This document shows positions 41,112 through 50,071 of a DNA stretch of 64,000 nt, one piece after another. The position numbers were made by a program, and so were the translations under genes. Numbering within the stretch: position 1 is the first letter of the stretch; each line of letters opens with the position of its first letter. The DNA comes from Luteimonas sp. 8-5 (GTDB lineage: Bacteria > Pseudomonadota > Gammaproteobacteria > Xanthomonadales > Xanthomonadaceae): NCBI RefSeq assembly GCF_029763755.1, contig NZ_JARUVM010000001.1, forward strand, positions 1 through 64,000. Direction: 5' to 3'. The notes beneath the pieces are model-generated. The model was given only the letters and a program-made list of their open reading frames with translations, ran no database searches and was not told the DNA's origin.

Positions 41112-42010
41112 TGTTCGACACTGCTCCCCGGCTGGATTGTGCCGGTCGCATCGTGGTGCTCGATTGCCCGCGGGTGATGGGCATCGTCAACGTCACGCCC
41201 GATTCGTTTTCCGACGGCGGCGAGCACGCCAGCCTGGAGGACGCCGTTGCCCACGGGCTGAAGCTCGCCGAAGAGGGCGCGGACATCCTCGATGTCGGTG
41301 GCGAATCCACCCGTCCCGGCGCGGCCGACGTGCCGCTGGAAGAGGAGCTGCGCCGCGTCGTCCCCGTCATCCGCCAGCTGGCGCGTGAAACTGCGCTGCC
41401 GATCAGCATCGACACGTCCAAGCCCGAGGTGATGCGCGCGGCGGTCGAGGCCGGGGCCGGCATGGTCAACGACGTGTACGCATTGCGCCGCGAAGGCGCG
41501 CTGGATGCGGCCGCGTCACTGGGCGTGCCGGTGGTGCTGATGCACATGCTCGGCGAGCCGCGTTCGATGCAGGACGACCCGCGTTACGACGACGTCGTCG
41601 CCGAGGTGCATCGTTTCCTGGCCGAGCGCATCTTCGCCGCGGAGATGGCCGGCATCGCGAAGAAGCACATCGTCGTCGATCCGGGCTTCGGCTTCGGCAA
41701 GACCCGCGACCACAACCTGCTGCTGCTGGCCCGACTCGAACGCTTCACCGAACTCGGCGTGCCGCTGGTGGCCGGCCTGTCGCGCAAGAAGACGATCGGG
41801 GACCTGACCGGCCGCACCGATCCGCATGAGCGCGTACATGGGTCGGTGGCCGCGCACGTCATCGCCGCCCAGCGCGGCGCGAAGATCCTGCGCGTGCACG
41901 ACGTCGCCGCCACGGTCGACGCCCTCAAGGTCTGGAATGCGGTGGCCGCGCAGCCGATGCCCAGGCCCCGCGAGGCCGCGCCGGCCATACGCTGGCCGGA
42001 CGACGAATAG
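41111..42010 (+). CDS. folP: Dihydropteroate synthase
   Basis: 299 aa. VMGIVNVTPDSFSDGG and GGESTRPGA are the two pterin/pABA-binding signatures; LMHMLGEPRSMQ, DPGFGFGKT and GLSRKK complete the TIM-barrel active site. It joins pABA to dihydropterin pyrophosphate in folate synthesis and is the sulfonamide target. One-base overlap with ftsH. In E. coli glmM follows; here the conserved order is broken by the RHS island. Confidence 0.95.
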
Positions 42011-42088
42011 CGACCTGGGTTCTTCCCCAGTGGTCTCCCTTGGGGTAGATTCGGTCAGAACGGGGTCGGGGAAGGGGCCCTTGTTGAC

Positions 42089-42123
42089 AAGCTGCCTCAA
42101 ATGCGGCGGACGATAGGCAGCTT
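42089..42123. promoter_or_regulatory. Inverted repeat with adjoining TTGACA upstream of the RHS gene
   Basis: AAGCTGCCT (42089-42097) and AGGCAGCTT (42115-42123) are exact 9-bp reverse complements with a 17-base spacer. A consensus -35 hexamer TTGACA (42084-42089) abuts the left arm, but the best -10 (GACGAT at 42109, 19-base spacing) is poor. The rest of the 154-bp folP-RHS gap shows only a weak CTGGG/CCCAG stem near 42015. The repeat may be an operator, an end of the insertion, or a hairpin. Confidence 0.4.
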
Positions 42124-42164
42124 GGGCAACGCCAGCCTTTTCGAGCTGAGAAAGGAATCCCAGT

Positions 42165-45100
42165 ATGAAGGCCATTTCCAGGCGAACTGCCCGTGCCGTC
42201 ATTCTTCTTGTCGCATGCGTGCTCGCTATCCCGGCAGTATTCGCCCAGGACATGTGGGGCAAATATTGCATGTGGACGATTTATGGACAGCAGGTTTGCA
42301 AGGCGACACTCGAAGAGGTCTTCGAGGCGTATGAGGAGCCGTTTCCCTACCGGCGGACGTGGGTAGCCACAGGGAAAATCGAGCCTGCATCCGTTGGCAC
42401 CGTCCGTATGGAATTTCGCACGGCTTACGCTCCACCGGCAGGTGTCGGTGAACCACATTTCAGCGCCGGGCCGTCGATTCCAGAGTGTGAAGGTCGCTGC
42501 ATGTCTGAGCAACCGATCATCGACTATCTGGTGGAGCAGATAAGGACCGGAAGGGATCCTGATGCAACATTTGAAGTCACCGGTGAGTACGACCCGGAGT
42601 TCGAGTACGCGAGTACATTCGGACTGGATTTCGGATCCAAGCGAAAACTCGTTATCACCTATGACGATGGTCAGTCCGATGTGACATACACACTTCGGAA
42701 GAAGCAGGATTACGTGTGCCCGGCAGAGGCATTTCCCAATTCCGGGTGGAACATCGGAAAGTCGCCACCCGGCTCGGGAGAGACCGAAATCGCTTGGGGG
42801 CAGCTTTGCGGCGGCAGCGGGCCATATACCGTGACAGCAGGTGTGTATCAGCGGAGTACTTGCGCCGCCAACGCCAACCCGTGCTACCCGGCGACTGCGG
42901 AGAAGGCGCGTTTTGAAACGGACTTCGTGTTTGCTGGCCGGCCTTTTGTCAGGTCCTATCATTCCAGGCAGCAAGCACCGATGCCGGGTATGTCCCCTGG
43001 CTGGGCACTCACGTATGGAGGGCGCATCCACCGGGCGCAAGGAGTGACTTCGCGGGTCAGCGTCGTGGATGAACACGGGAACATCGACTCGTACAAGCGG
43101 GGTGACGACGGAAAGCTTCACTCCATCTTCCATCGAAACCTTACTGTTGCGATCACCGATGACGGCTATCTCTCGAGGGACCAAAGTGGCACCTATCGCG
43201 AGTTCGATGAAGAAGGCCTTCTCACCAAGGTCCGCGATCCAGAGCATCCGGAGAATGACGTTTTTGTCGTCCATGACCCTCTGGGGCGCATTACGGGATT
43301 GATGGACGCGCAGGGCCGAATGGCAGTGTTTACCTACGCCGGTCCAGAATGGGACAGCCTCCTTGCGTCCGTGGCATTCCCCGATGGTGCCATCGTGAGT
43401 TACGACTACGACGCCAACAGGAACCTTACCCGCGTTCACTATCCTGACGGGACCTCGCGTCAATACCTATACGCGGAGCCGGAGTTGGTTCCTTCGGGCG
43501 GAAAGCATCTGCTCAGCGGAATAATCGACGAGTCAGGACAACGGTATGCGTCATTTGGATACGATTCACGCGGACGCGTTGTCTCGAGCAAGCTGCATGC
43601 CGCTAATGGATTCGTGGAGGTTACGGAGCTTAGTTATAGCGGCGCGACGGCAACCGTGACGACGGATGGGGCCGGAACCCGTGCGTTCAGCTACCTCGGC
43701 GGAGATAGCCCACCCCCCTGGTTGATCGAGACAATTGGCGAGGGTAACCAGCAGTTCAACTACATAGAGGGCCGTGTATCGCGTGCAAAGAACGCGATGG
43801 GTGTGTGGACAAGTTTTGCCTATTCAGATAGTTATTTGACTCAGATGGTAGAGGCGGAGGGAACGCCGCTTGAGCGAGTAACTCGTTATACGAATGACGC
43901 GGATGGAAATGTCACTCGCACGGTGGTTGGGGATCTCAGTGAAGATTCGGCTCGGGACATTTACTCGATAGACAAGGCTTTCAATACTCGCGGGCAGGTA
44001 GTAAGCCAAACCGAAACCGACCTGTTGTCTGGCGAAACACGAACCTCGGCCAGGACATACTGCGAGCCCAAGGACGTAGACGCCGGTACATGTCCCTTGG
44101 TGGGTTTGCTGCTTTCGGTCGACGGTCCCCGCTCCGACGTCATTGATGTCACGGCATACCGTTATTTTCAGGATGACGCTGCAGATTGCGCAGATCCGGA
44201 ATCCTGTTCATATCGAAGTGGGGACCTTCGACAAGTGGTCGATGCGCTCGGGCACGTAACCGATATCCTTCGCTATGACGGCAATGGCCGGGTGTTGTCC
44301 GTCAGGGATCCGAATGGTGTTGTGATCGACTATGAGTATCACCCTCGTGGATGGCTCACTGCGTACAAGATTCGTGGAGACGATGACTCCATGGAGTCGG
44401 ACGATCGAATTACCCGTATCCAGTATCGGCCAACCGGGCTGGTGCGGAAGATTACCCAGCCTCATGGCGCCTATATCGAATATGTATACGACATTGCGCA
44501 TCGGCTAGTGGGCGTGTCTGACAATACCGGGGGCAGCATCCGTTTTGTTCTCGATGCGGCTGGGAACAGAGTGTCCGAAGAGGTTCGGGATTCGAGCGGA
44601 GATCTCCGGTTCACGGCGTTGCGCATCTACAACGCGCTGTCACAGCTTCAGACCAGCGCAGACTCGGAAGCAAATCCAACGGACTTCAACTATGACATCG
44701 GCAACCGCGTCCAAACCGTCGTTGATCCGCTTGGACGAGTGGTGGATAGGGATTACGACAAACTGGATCGAGTGATCAGGGTTGCGGATGATGCGGATGG
44801 CGTAGAGGCGGCCTCCAGCTTCGACTACGACGCTTTTGATCGCGTGGTACGAGTAACCGATCCCGGCGGACTCGTAACCGGCTATGCATACAACGCGTTC
44901 GGGGATCTGCAGCATCAGCAAAGCCCGGACTCTGGCCTGACCAGTCACTCCTATGACAGTGCGGGCAACCAGATCGGAACCGTTGATGCTGCAGGTGCAG
45001 TGACAAGTCGCGCATATGATGCTTTGAATCGGCTGATCGCCGTGGCATACGACTCGCCCTCGTTGAACATGAATTTCAGCTATGACGTGATCAACAATGC

Positions 45101-46841
45101 TTGTGCCGACGACGAGCATTTTGCGGTAGGTCGTCTTGCAAGGGTGGATGACGCCAGCGGAAGCACTCAGTATTGCTATGACCGTGCCGGAAATGTCGCT
45201 CGCAAAGTTCAGGTAACTGCGGGCCGAAGGTTCGTTACCCGCTACAACTATGACAACGCGGATCGATTGAAGTCGATCAGGTATCCGAGCGGCCATCTTG
45301 TCCGTTATCGGACCGATCAGCTTGGGCGGCCGCGCAAGGTTGAAGTGGGGTTGGCTGGCTCCGATACCGAAGTCGACTTGCTTTCCAAGGTCGCATATGC
45401 GCCGTTCGGTCCTGCAACTGTGCTTACATACGGCGATGGAAGGAAGCAGCGGAGAATTCTCGATCTGGACTATCGTGTTGCCAGGGTCGACGATCAATCG
45501 CCAGACGGCCTTGCGCTGAAGTATGTGCACGACCCTGTTGGCAACGTCGTGCGCCTAAACAGCTCAAGCGACAACACCGTTTTGGCTCGCTACGGATACG
45601 ATTCGCTCGATCGACTCGCACGGGTCAAGGATGGCCCGACTGATACTTTGATCGAAAGGTACGAGTACGACTTGGTTGGAAATCGGATTTCCGTTAGAAC
45701 CTCGAGCGGAAAGAGTACCTACGTTTACGAAGAGGACAGTAACCGCCTGAGTATTGTAAGCGGTGCCGGCGGGAACCAAAGATACGCCTATGATGCGAAC
45801 GGGAGCCTGAAGTCGTTGAAGGGCGACATGGAGCGTCGATTCAAGTACGGGGCCGATGGGCGAATGAGCAAAGTGTTGGACGGCAACGGCGAAGTTCTGA
45901 TGCAGTATCGATACAATGCCAAGGGCGAGCGCGTCAGAAGTTTTCCGGACGGAGAGTCGGTAGCCCAGAAGTTCTTCGTTTACGACGAGTCCGGAAGAGT
46001 CATTGGCATATACGATAGCGCCGGCACGATGATCCAGGAAATCGTCTGGTTGGAACACTTGCCCGTTGGTGTAATCGTCGCAACTGAGTCGGGACCGAAT
46101 GTCCTGCAGATCCAGTCGGATCATTTGGGGACGCCGCGTGCCGTAATCGACCCTGCGCGACAGTGCGCCATCTGGACCTGGTCTCCGATCGGTGAAGCCT
46201 TCGGCGCAACGCCGCCGAACCAGGATCCTGACGGAGATGGTGAAGCATTCGTTTTCGACTTGCGCTTCCCGGGGCAAATCTACGACGACGCAGGTGGATT
46301 GCACTACAACTACTTCCGCGATTACGACCCGACAACAGGAAGGTATGTTCAGAGTGATCCACTGGGTTTGAATGGGGGGCTCAATTCTTATGCTTACGTC
46401 GATGGGGACCCGATTTCATTCTCGGACCCGTTCGGCTTGCAGCGTGGTCCAGTCAGGAGGTTCAATCCTGCGCAGCCGACCGCATCCCCTTATCCGGTGC
46501 GGATCTATAACGTAAATCTTCCTCCAAGGTACTATGGGAATGGCCTGAGACCGAACGAAATCTCTAGTGCGGAAAATTTGAGCATGATGTTGGTCCAGGC
46601 TGGTCTGGCCGACTACACCCAGTACTGCAGAGTCGCGAATTGTCCACAAAAGCAGGATCAATGTTCAATTGGCGACATCAGAAGCAGTTTTATTCCCGGT
46701 GATCCGACGGTTGGGCAGGTGCAGTCGTGGGGCTGCGAATGCCTTGTTCCCTATTACCAAGGGATGTCTCCGATTAAGGATCCGTCGGCAGGCCCATTGG
46801 ATCTTCTTCAGGTGATGAAGGAGGTGTTTCTTGGTCGCTAG
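42165..46841 (+). CDS. Secreted RHS/YD-repeat protein with unknown C-terminal domain
   Basis: 1558 aa. Signal peptide (residues 1-28, ending VFAQ), an unrecognised Cys-containing N-terminal region (about 29-250), a DUF6531-like segment (FETDFVFAGRPFVRSYHS), then many YD/RHS repeats (about 300-1380). The RHS core closes with DYDPTTGRYVQSDPLGL and DPFGL (1421-1425), which in polymorphic toxins marks the switch to a variable C-terminal effector. Here 133 further residues follow, with five cysteines. Base composition is far from its neighbours (27/60 GC at 43801-43860 against 43/60 in ftsH), indicating transfer. AAAGGA lies before the ATG. No PAAR or VgrG gene is near, so the export route beyond Sec is unknown. 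Confidence 0.92.
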   Translation: MKAISRRTARAVILLVACVLAIPAVFAQDMWGKYCMWTIYGQQVCKATLEEVFEAYEEPFPYRRTWVATGKIEPASVGTVRMEFRTAYAPPAGVGEPHFSAGPSIPECEGRCMSEQPIIDYLVEQIRTGRDPDATFEVTGEYDPEFEYASTFGLDFGSKRKLVITYDDGQSDVTYTLRKKQDYVCPAEAFPNSGWNIGKSPPGSGETEIAWGQLCGGSGPYTVTAGVYQRSTCAANANPCYPATAEKARFETDFVFAGRPFVRSYHSRQQAPMPGMSPGWALTYGGRIHRAQGVTSRVSVVDEHGNIDSYKRGDDGKLHSIFHRNLTVAITDDGYLSRDQSGTYREFDEEGLLTKVRDPEHPENDVFVVHDPLGRITGLMDAQGRMAVFTYAGPEWDSLLASVAFPDGAIVSYDYDANRNLTRVHYPDGTSRQYLYAEPELVPSGGKHLLSGIIDESGQRYASFGYDSRGRVVSSKLHAANGFVEVTELSYSGATATVTTDGAGTRAFSYLGGDSPPPWLIETIGEGNQQFNYIEGRVSRAKNAMGVWTSFAYSDSYLTQMVEAEGTPLERVTRYTNDADGNVTRTVVGDLSEDSARDIYSIDKAFNTRGQVVSQTETDLLSGETRTSARTYCEPKDVDAGTCPLVGLLLSVDGPRSDVIDVTAYRYFQDDAADCADPESCSYRSGDLRQVVDALGHVTDILRYDGNGRVLSVRDPNGVVIDYEYHPRGWLTAYKIRGDDDSMESDDRITRIQYRPTGLVRKITQPHGAYIEYVYDIAHRLVGVSDNTGGSIRFVLDAAGNRVSEEVRDSSGDLRFTALRIYNALSQLQTSADSEANPTDFNYDIGNRVQTVVDPLGRVVDRDYDKLDRVIRVADDADGVEAASSFDYDAFDRVVRVTDPGGLVTGYAYNAFGDLQHQQSPDSGLTSHSYDSAGNQIGTVDAAGAVTSRAYDALNRLIAVAYDSPSLNMNFSYDVINNACADDEHFAVGRLARVDDASGSTQYCYDRAGNVARKVQVTAGRRFVTRYNYDNADRLKSIRYPSGHLVRYRTDQLGRPRKVEVGLAGSDTEVDLLSKVAYAPFGPATVLTYGDGRKQRRILDLDYRVARVDDQSPDGLALKYVHDPVGNVVRLNSSSDNTVLARYGYDSLDRLARVKDGPTDTLIERYEYDLVGNRISVRTSSGKSTYVYEEDSNRLSIVSGAGGNQRYAYDANGSLKSLKGDMERRFKYGADGRMSKVLDGNGEVLMQYRYNAKGERVRSFPDGESVAQKFFVYDESGRVIGIYDSAGTMIQEIVWLEHLPVGVIVATESGPNVLQIQSDHLGTPRAVIDPARQCAIWTWSPIGEAFGATPPNQDPDGDGEAFVFDLRFPGQIYDDAGGLHYNYFRDYDPTTGRYVQSDPLGLNGGLNSYAYVDGDPISFSDPFGLQRGPVRRFNPAQPTASPYPVRIYNVNLPPRYYGNGLRPNEISSAENLSMMLVQAGLADYTQYCRVANCPQKQDQCSIGDIRSSFIPGDPTVGQVQSWGCECLVPYYQGMSPIKDPSAGPLDLLQVMKEVFLGR

Positions 46842-47100
46842 AGACGCAATGCTGAAAATTTTCGGCGCATGCGTGGCGCTCGTGACTATCCCAGCCGGTT
46901 TGGTAGTGATTTTCAGTGAGATGCAAGGAGCAGGTCCTTGCGGCAGATTCTGCGGGATTCTGACATCGTTGCTCAATGTATTCGGGCAGTCCGCTTACAA
47001 CGTCATTTATGGGTCGTTATTGGTTGTCATTGGAATCGGGTTTGCTGGGCTTTCTTTTTCTCGGCGTGGCGAGCGCGGCCCAGCGGACCACGACGTCTAG
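46831..47100 (+). CDS. Small two-helix membrane protein, candidate immunity protein of the RHS toxin
   Basis: 89 aa. The start is TTG at 46831: the near-perfect Shine-Dalgarno AAGGAGGTG (46818-46826) is placed correctly for it and too far from the first ATG (46849). The gene overlaps the RHS gene by 11 bp. Two hydrophobic helices (about residues 8-30 and 57-77) flank a loop containing GPCGRFC. It shares the lower GC of the island and matches no family I know. Position and size fit the immunity protein of a polymorphic toxin that acts at or across the membrane, but this is inference. Confidence 0.6.
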   Translation: MVARDAMLKIFGACVALVTIPAGLVVIFSEMQGAGPCGRFCGILTSLLNVFGQSAYNVIYGSLLVVIGIGFAGLSFSRRGERGPADHDV

Positions 47101-47184
47101 GATTCAGCCAAGAAGGGAAGTGATGTTGCAATTTTTCCGCGCTGGAGCAAATGTGCCCGTTCTTATGCGGTTCGGGGGTGGGGT

Positions 47185-48678
47185 ATGACCGCAAGCACGC
47201 CACTGCTCGTCACTTTTTCCGCCTATCTGTTGCTGATGGTCGGCATCGGGTTCGTGGCCTGGCGCTCGACCCGGGACTTCGACGACTACATCCTCGGCGG
47301 CCGCTCGCTGGGGGGCTACGTCACCGCGCTGTCGGCTGGCGCCTCGGACATGAGCGGCTGGTTGCTGATGGGGCTGCCCGGTGCGCTGTACCTGTCCGGC
47401 GCCTCTGAAGCATGGATCGCCATCGGCCTGATCGTGGGCGCCTGGTTCAACTGGCGCTTCGTGGCCGGGCCGTTGCGCGTTTACACCGAGCACAGCGAGA
47501 ACGCGCTGACCCTGCCGGACTACTTCACCACCCGCTTCGCTTCGGGCGGCAAGGTGCTGCGCATCGTGTCGGCGCTGGTGATCCTGCTGTTCTTCGCGGT
47601 CTATTGCGCCAGCGGCATCGTGGCCGGCGCGCGCCTGTTCGAGAGCGTGTTCGGGCTGCCGTATGCACAGGCGCTGTGGTGGGGTGCCGCCGCGACCATC
47701 CTGTACACACTGGTCGGGGGCTTCCTCGCGGTGAGCTGGACCGATACGGTGCAGGCGACGCTGATGATTTTCGCGCTGCTGCTCACGCCGATCGTGGTCA
47801 TCGTCGCTACCGGCGGCCTGGGGGCCAGTTTCGCCGTGGTCGAGCAACTCGATCCGGCGAAGCTCGACTGGTTCCGGGGCGGCGAGCTCGGCCTGGTCGG
47901 CATCGTTTCGCTGCTGGCCTGGGGCCTGGGGTACTGCGGACAACCGCACATCCTCGCCCGCTTCATGGCCGCCGAATCCCTGGCCGTGATCCCGAATGCG
48001 CGCCGCATCGGCATGACCTGGATGATCCTGTGCCTGCTCGGCGCGATCGCGACCGGCTTCTTCGGCATCGCCTATTTCGCCGGGCATCCGGGCAGCGGTG
48101 CGGACGCGGTCGCGGCCAACCCGGAGCGGGTGTTCATCGAGTTGGCCGAGGCGCTGTTCAATCCCTGGGTCGCGGGCGTGCTGTTGTCGGCGATCCTGGC
48201 GGCGATCATGAGCACGCTGTCGTGCCAGTTGCTGGTGTGCTCGAGCGCGCTCACCGAGGACTTCTACCACGGCTTCGTTCGCAAGCATGCCAGCGAGCGC
48301 GAACTGGTATGGGTCGGCCGCACGATGGTGCTGCTGGTCGCGCTGGTCGCGATCTGGATCGCGCGCGACCCGGAGAGCAGGGTGCTCGGCCTGGTGGCGT
48401 ACGCCTGGGCCGGCTTCGGCGCCGCGTTCGGCCCGGTGGTGCTGCTGTCGCTGTTCTGGAAGCGCATGACCGGCATCGGCGCGCTCGCAGGCATGGTCAC
48501 CGGCGCACTGGTGGTGCTGCTGTGGAAACATACCGGCAGCGCGTTGTACGAGATGGTGCCGGGCTTCGTTGCCGCGGGCATCGCGGTGGTGGTGGCGAGC
48601 CTGCTCGACCGCGAGCCTTCGGTGCAGGTGCAGGCCACCCACGAACAGGTCCACGCGAAACTCGCGTCGGGCTCCTGA
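47185..48678 (+). CDS. putP: Sodium/proline symporter (SSS family)
   Basis: 497 aa, close to E. coli PutP (502). About twelve or thirteen helices; N-terminal DFDDYILGGRSLGGYVTALSAGASDMSGWLLMGLPGALY is the sodium-site region of PutP, and RFMAAESLAVIPNARRIGM and SAILAAIMSTLSCQLLVCSSALTEDFY are further PutP signatures. It imports proline with sodium for use as carbon source or osmolyte. No putA is in the window. High-GC composition returns here; the 84-bp gap after the candidate immunity gene shows no feature. Confidence 0.92.
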   Translation: MTASTPLLVTFSAYLLLMVGIGFVAWRSTRDFDDYILGGRSLGGYVTALSAGASDMSGWLLMGLPGALYLSGASEAWIAIGLIVGAWFNWRFVAGPLRVYTEHSENALTLPDYFTTRFASGGKVLRIVSALVILLFFAVYCASGIVAGARLFESVFGLPYAQALWWGAAATILYTLVGGFLAVSWTDTVQATLMIFALLLTPIVVIVATGGLGASFAVVEQLDPAKLDWFRGGELGLVGIVSLLAWGLGYCGQPHILARFMAAESLAVIPNARRIGMTWMILCLLGAIATGFFGIAYFAGHPGSGADAVAANPERVFIELAEALFNPWVAGVLLSAILAAIMSTLSCQLLVCSSALTEDFYHGFVRKHASERELVWVGRTMVLLVALVAIWIARDPESRVLGLVAYAWAGFGAAFGPVVLLSLFWKRMTGIGALAGMVTGALVVLLWKHTGSALYEMVPGFVAAGIAVVVASLLDREPSVQVQATHEQVHAKLASGS

Positions 48679-48687
48679 GGTTTCGCC

Positions 48688-49641
48688 ATGGCGATCGATC
48701 GGCGCCCGCCGGCGCTGGCGCTGATGGGCCCGACCGCGTCGGGCAAGACAGCGCTGGCATTGGAATGGGCCGGTCGCCTGGGCGGCGAGATCGTGAGCGT
48801 CGACTCGGCGCTGGTCTATCGCGGGCTGGACATCGGTGCGGCCATGCCCAGCGCAGCCGAGCAGGCCGCGGTGCCGCATCACCTGCTCGATGTCCGCGAT
48901 CCGTGGCAAACGTATTCGGCCGCCGAGTTCGCCGCCGATGCGCGCGTGGCGATCGACGGCATCGTCGCGCGCCGGCGGTTGCCGATCCTGGCCGGCGGAA
49001 CCGGCCTGTATTTCCAGGCGTTGCTGCACGGCCTGGCCGACATGCCCGGTGCCGACCCGGCGTTGCGCGCGCAACTGGAACGCGAGGCCGAAACCCGGGG
49101 TTGGGCCGCCCTGCACGCCGAACTGGCGGCGGTCGACCCGACGGCGGCCGCGCGCATCCACGCCACCGACGCCCAGCGCATCCAGCGCGCGCTGGAGGTG
49201 TACCGGAGCAGCGGGCGGCCGATCACCGAATGGCAGCGCGAAGCCGTGCGTGAGCGCTTGCCCCTGCGGGTGCTGCCGCTGGTGCTTGCGCCAAAGGATC
49301 GGGCGGCGCTGCACGCCCGCATCGAACGTCGCTTCGACCTGATGCTGGAACAGGGATTCCTCGACGAAGTGCGGGCGTTGCGCGCCCTGCCGCAACTGGC
49401 AGCCCATCCCGCGCCGCTGGACCTGCCCGCGATCCGCGCGGTGGGCTATCGCCAGGCGTGGGAGTTCCTGGACGGCGGGGAAGCCGACCCGGCCGGGTTC
49501 CGGGAGCGCGCGATCGCCGCCACCCGCCAGCTCGCCAAGCGCCAGACCACCTGGCTGCGCGGCGAGCTCGGCGCGCGCTGGTTCGACCCGGAATGTGACG
49601 GCGCGCACCTGGAGCGGGCGCTGTCGATGTTCTTGGGGTAG
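48688..49641 (+). CDS. miaA: tRNA dimethylallyltransferase
   Basis: 317 aa. P-loop [26 protein letters not shown] (substrate Asp), HHLLDVRDP and [11 protein letters not shown] signatures. It adds dimethylallyl to A37 of tRNAs reading UNN codons, using an isoprenoid made by the MEP pathway that ispD/ispF serve. It begins 9 bp after putP. hfq follows, the conserved order. Confidence 0.95.
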   Translation: MAIDRRPPALALMGPTASGKTALALEWAGRLGGEIVSVDSALVYRGLDIGAAMPSAAEQAAVPHHLLDVRDPWQTYSAAEFAADARVAIDGIVARRRLPILAGGTGLYFQALLHGLADMPGADPALRAQLEREAETRGWAALHAELAAVDPTAAARIHATDAQRIQRALEVYRSSGRPITEWQREAVRERLPLRVLPLVLAPKDRAALHARIERRFDLMLEQGFLDEVRALRALPQLAAHPAPLDLPAIRAVGYRQAWEFLDGGEADPAGFRERAIAATRQLAKRQTTWLRGELGARWFDPECDGAHLERALSMFLG

Positions 49642-49745
49642 CATCGGGCCGGTCGCCGCCACGGGGAGCGTGGGTCGGGCGATGCGGCCGGGCGACCGGG
49701 CGGAATAACAACACACAAAGAAGAACAGACAGAGGGGGCTACACC

Positions 49746-50015
49746 ATGTCCAAGGGGCAATCCCTGCAGGACCCGTTCCTGAACGCACTGCGCCGCGAAC
49801 GCGTGCCGGTTTCGATCTACCTGGTCAACGGCATCAAGCTCCAGGGCACCGTCGAGTCCTTCGACCAGTTCGTGGTCCTGCTGCGCAACACCGTCAGCCA
49901 GATGGTCTACAAGCATGCGATCTCCACCGTGGTGCCGGCGCGCAACGTGCGCATGAACAGCCCCGCCCAGGCCGGCGAGGACGAGGCCCAGCCGGCGACC
50001 GCCGACGAGGCCTGA
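49746..50015 (+). CDS. hfq: RNA chaperone Hfq
   Basis: 89 aa. The Sm core is intact: Gln8 and Asp9 in SLQDPFLN, Phe42, and the proximal RNA site Tyr55-Lys56-His57; [16 protein letters not shown] is the Sm1 motif. It pairs small RNAs with mRNAs. The C-terminal tail is short and acidic ([15 protein letters not shown]). The 104-bp gap after miaA has an A-rich leader and GAGGGGG before the ATG, so hfq may have its own promoter as well as read-through from miaA. Confidence 0.97.
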   Translation: MSKGQSLQDPFLNALRRERVPVSIYLVNGIKLQGTVESFDQFVVLLRNTVSQMVYKHAISTVVPARNVRMNSPAQAGEDEAQPATADEA

Positions 50016-50071
50016 TTGCGAGGCTCATCGCGAGGCTTGAATAGGGCCCTGCCTGCCCGCATCTCGGATCG

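Noticed and set aside
42015-42030. Terminator after folP
   Set aside because: Only a 5-bp CTGGG/CCCAG stem and no T-run.
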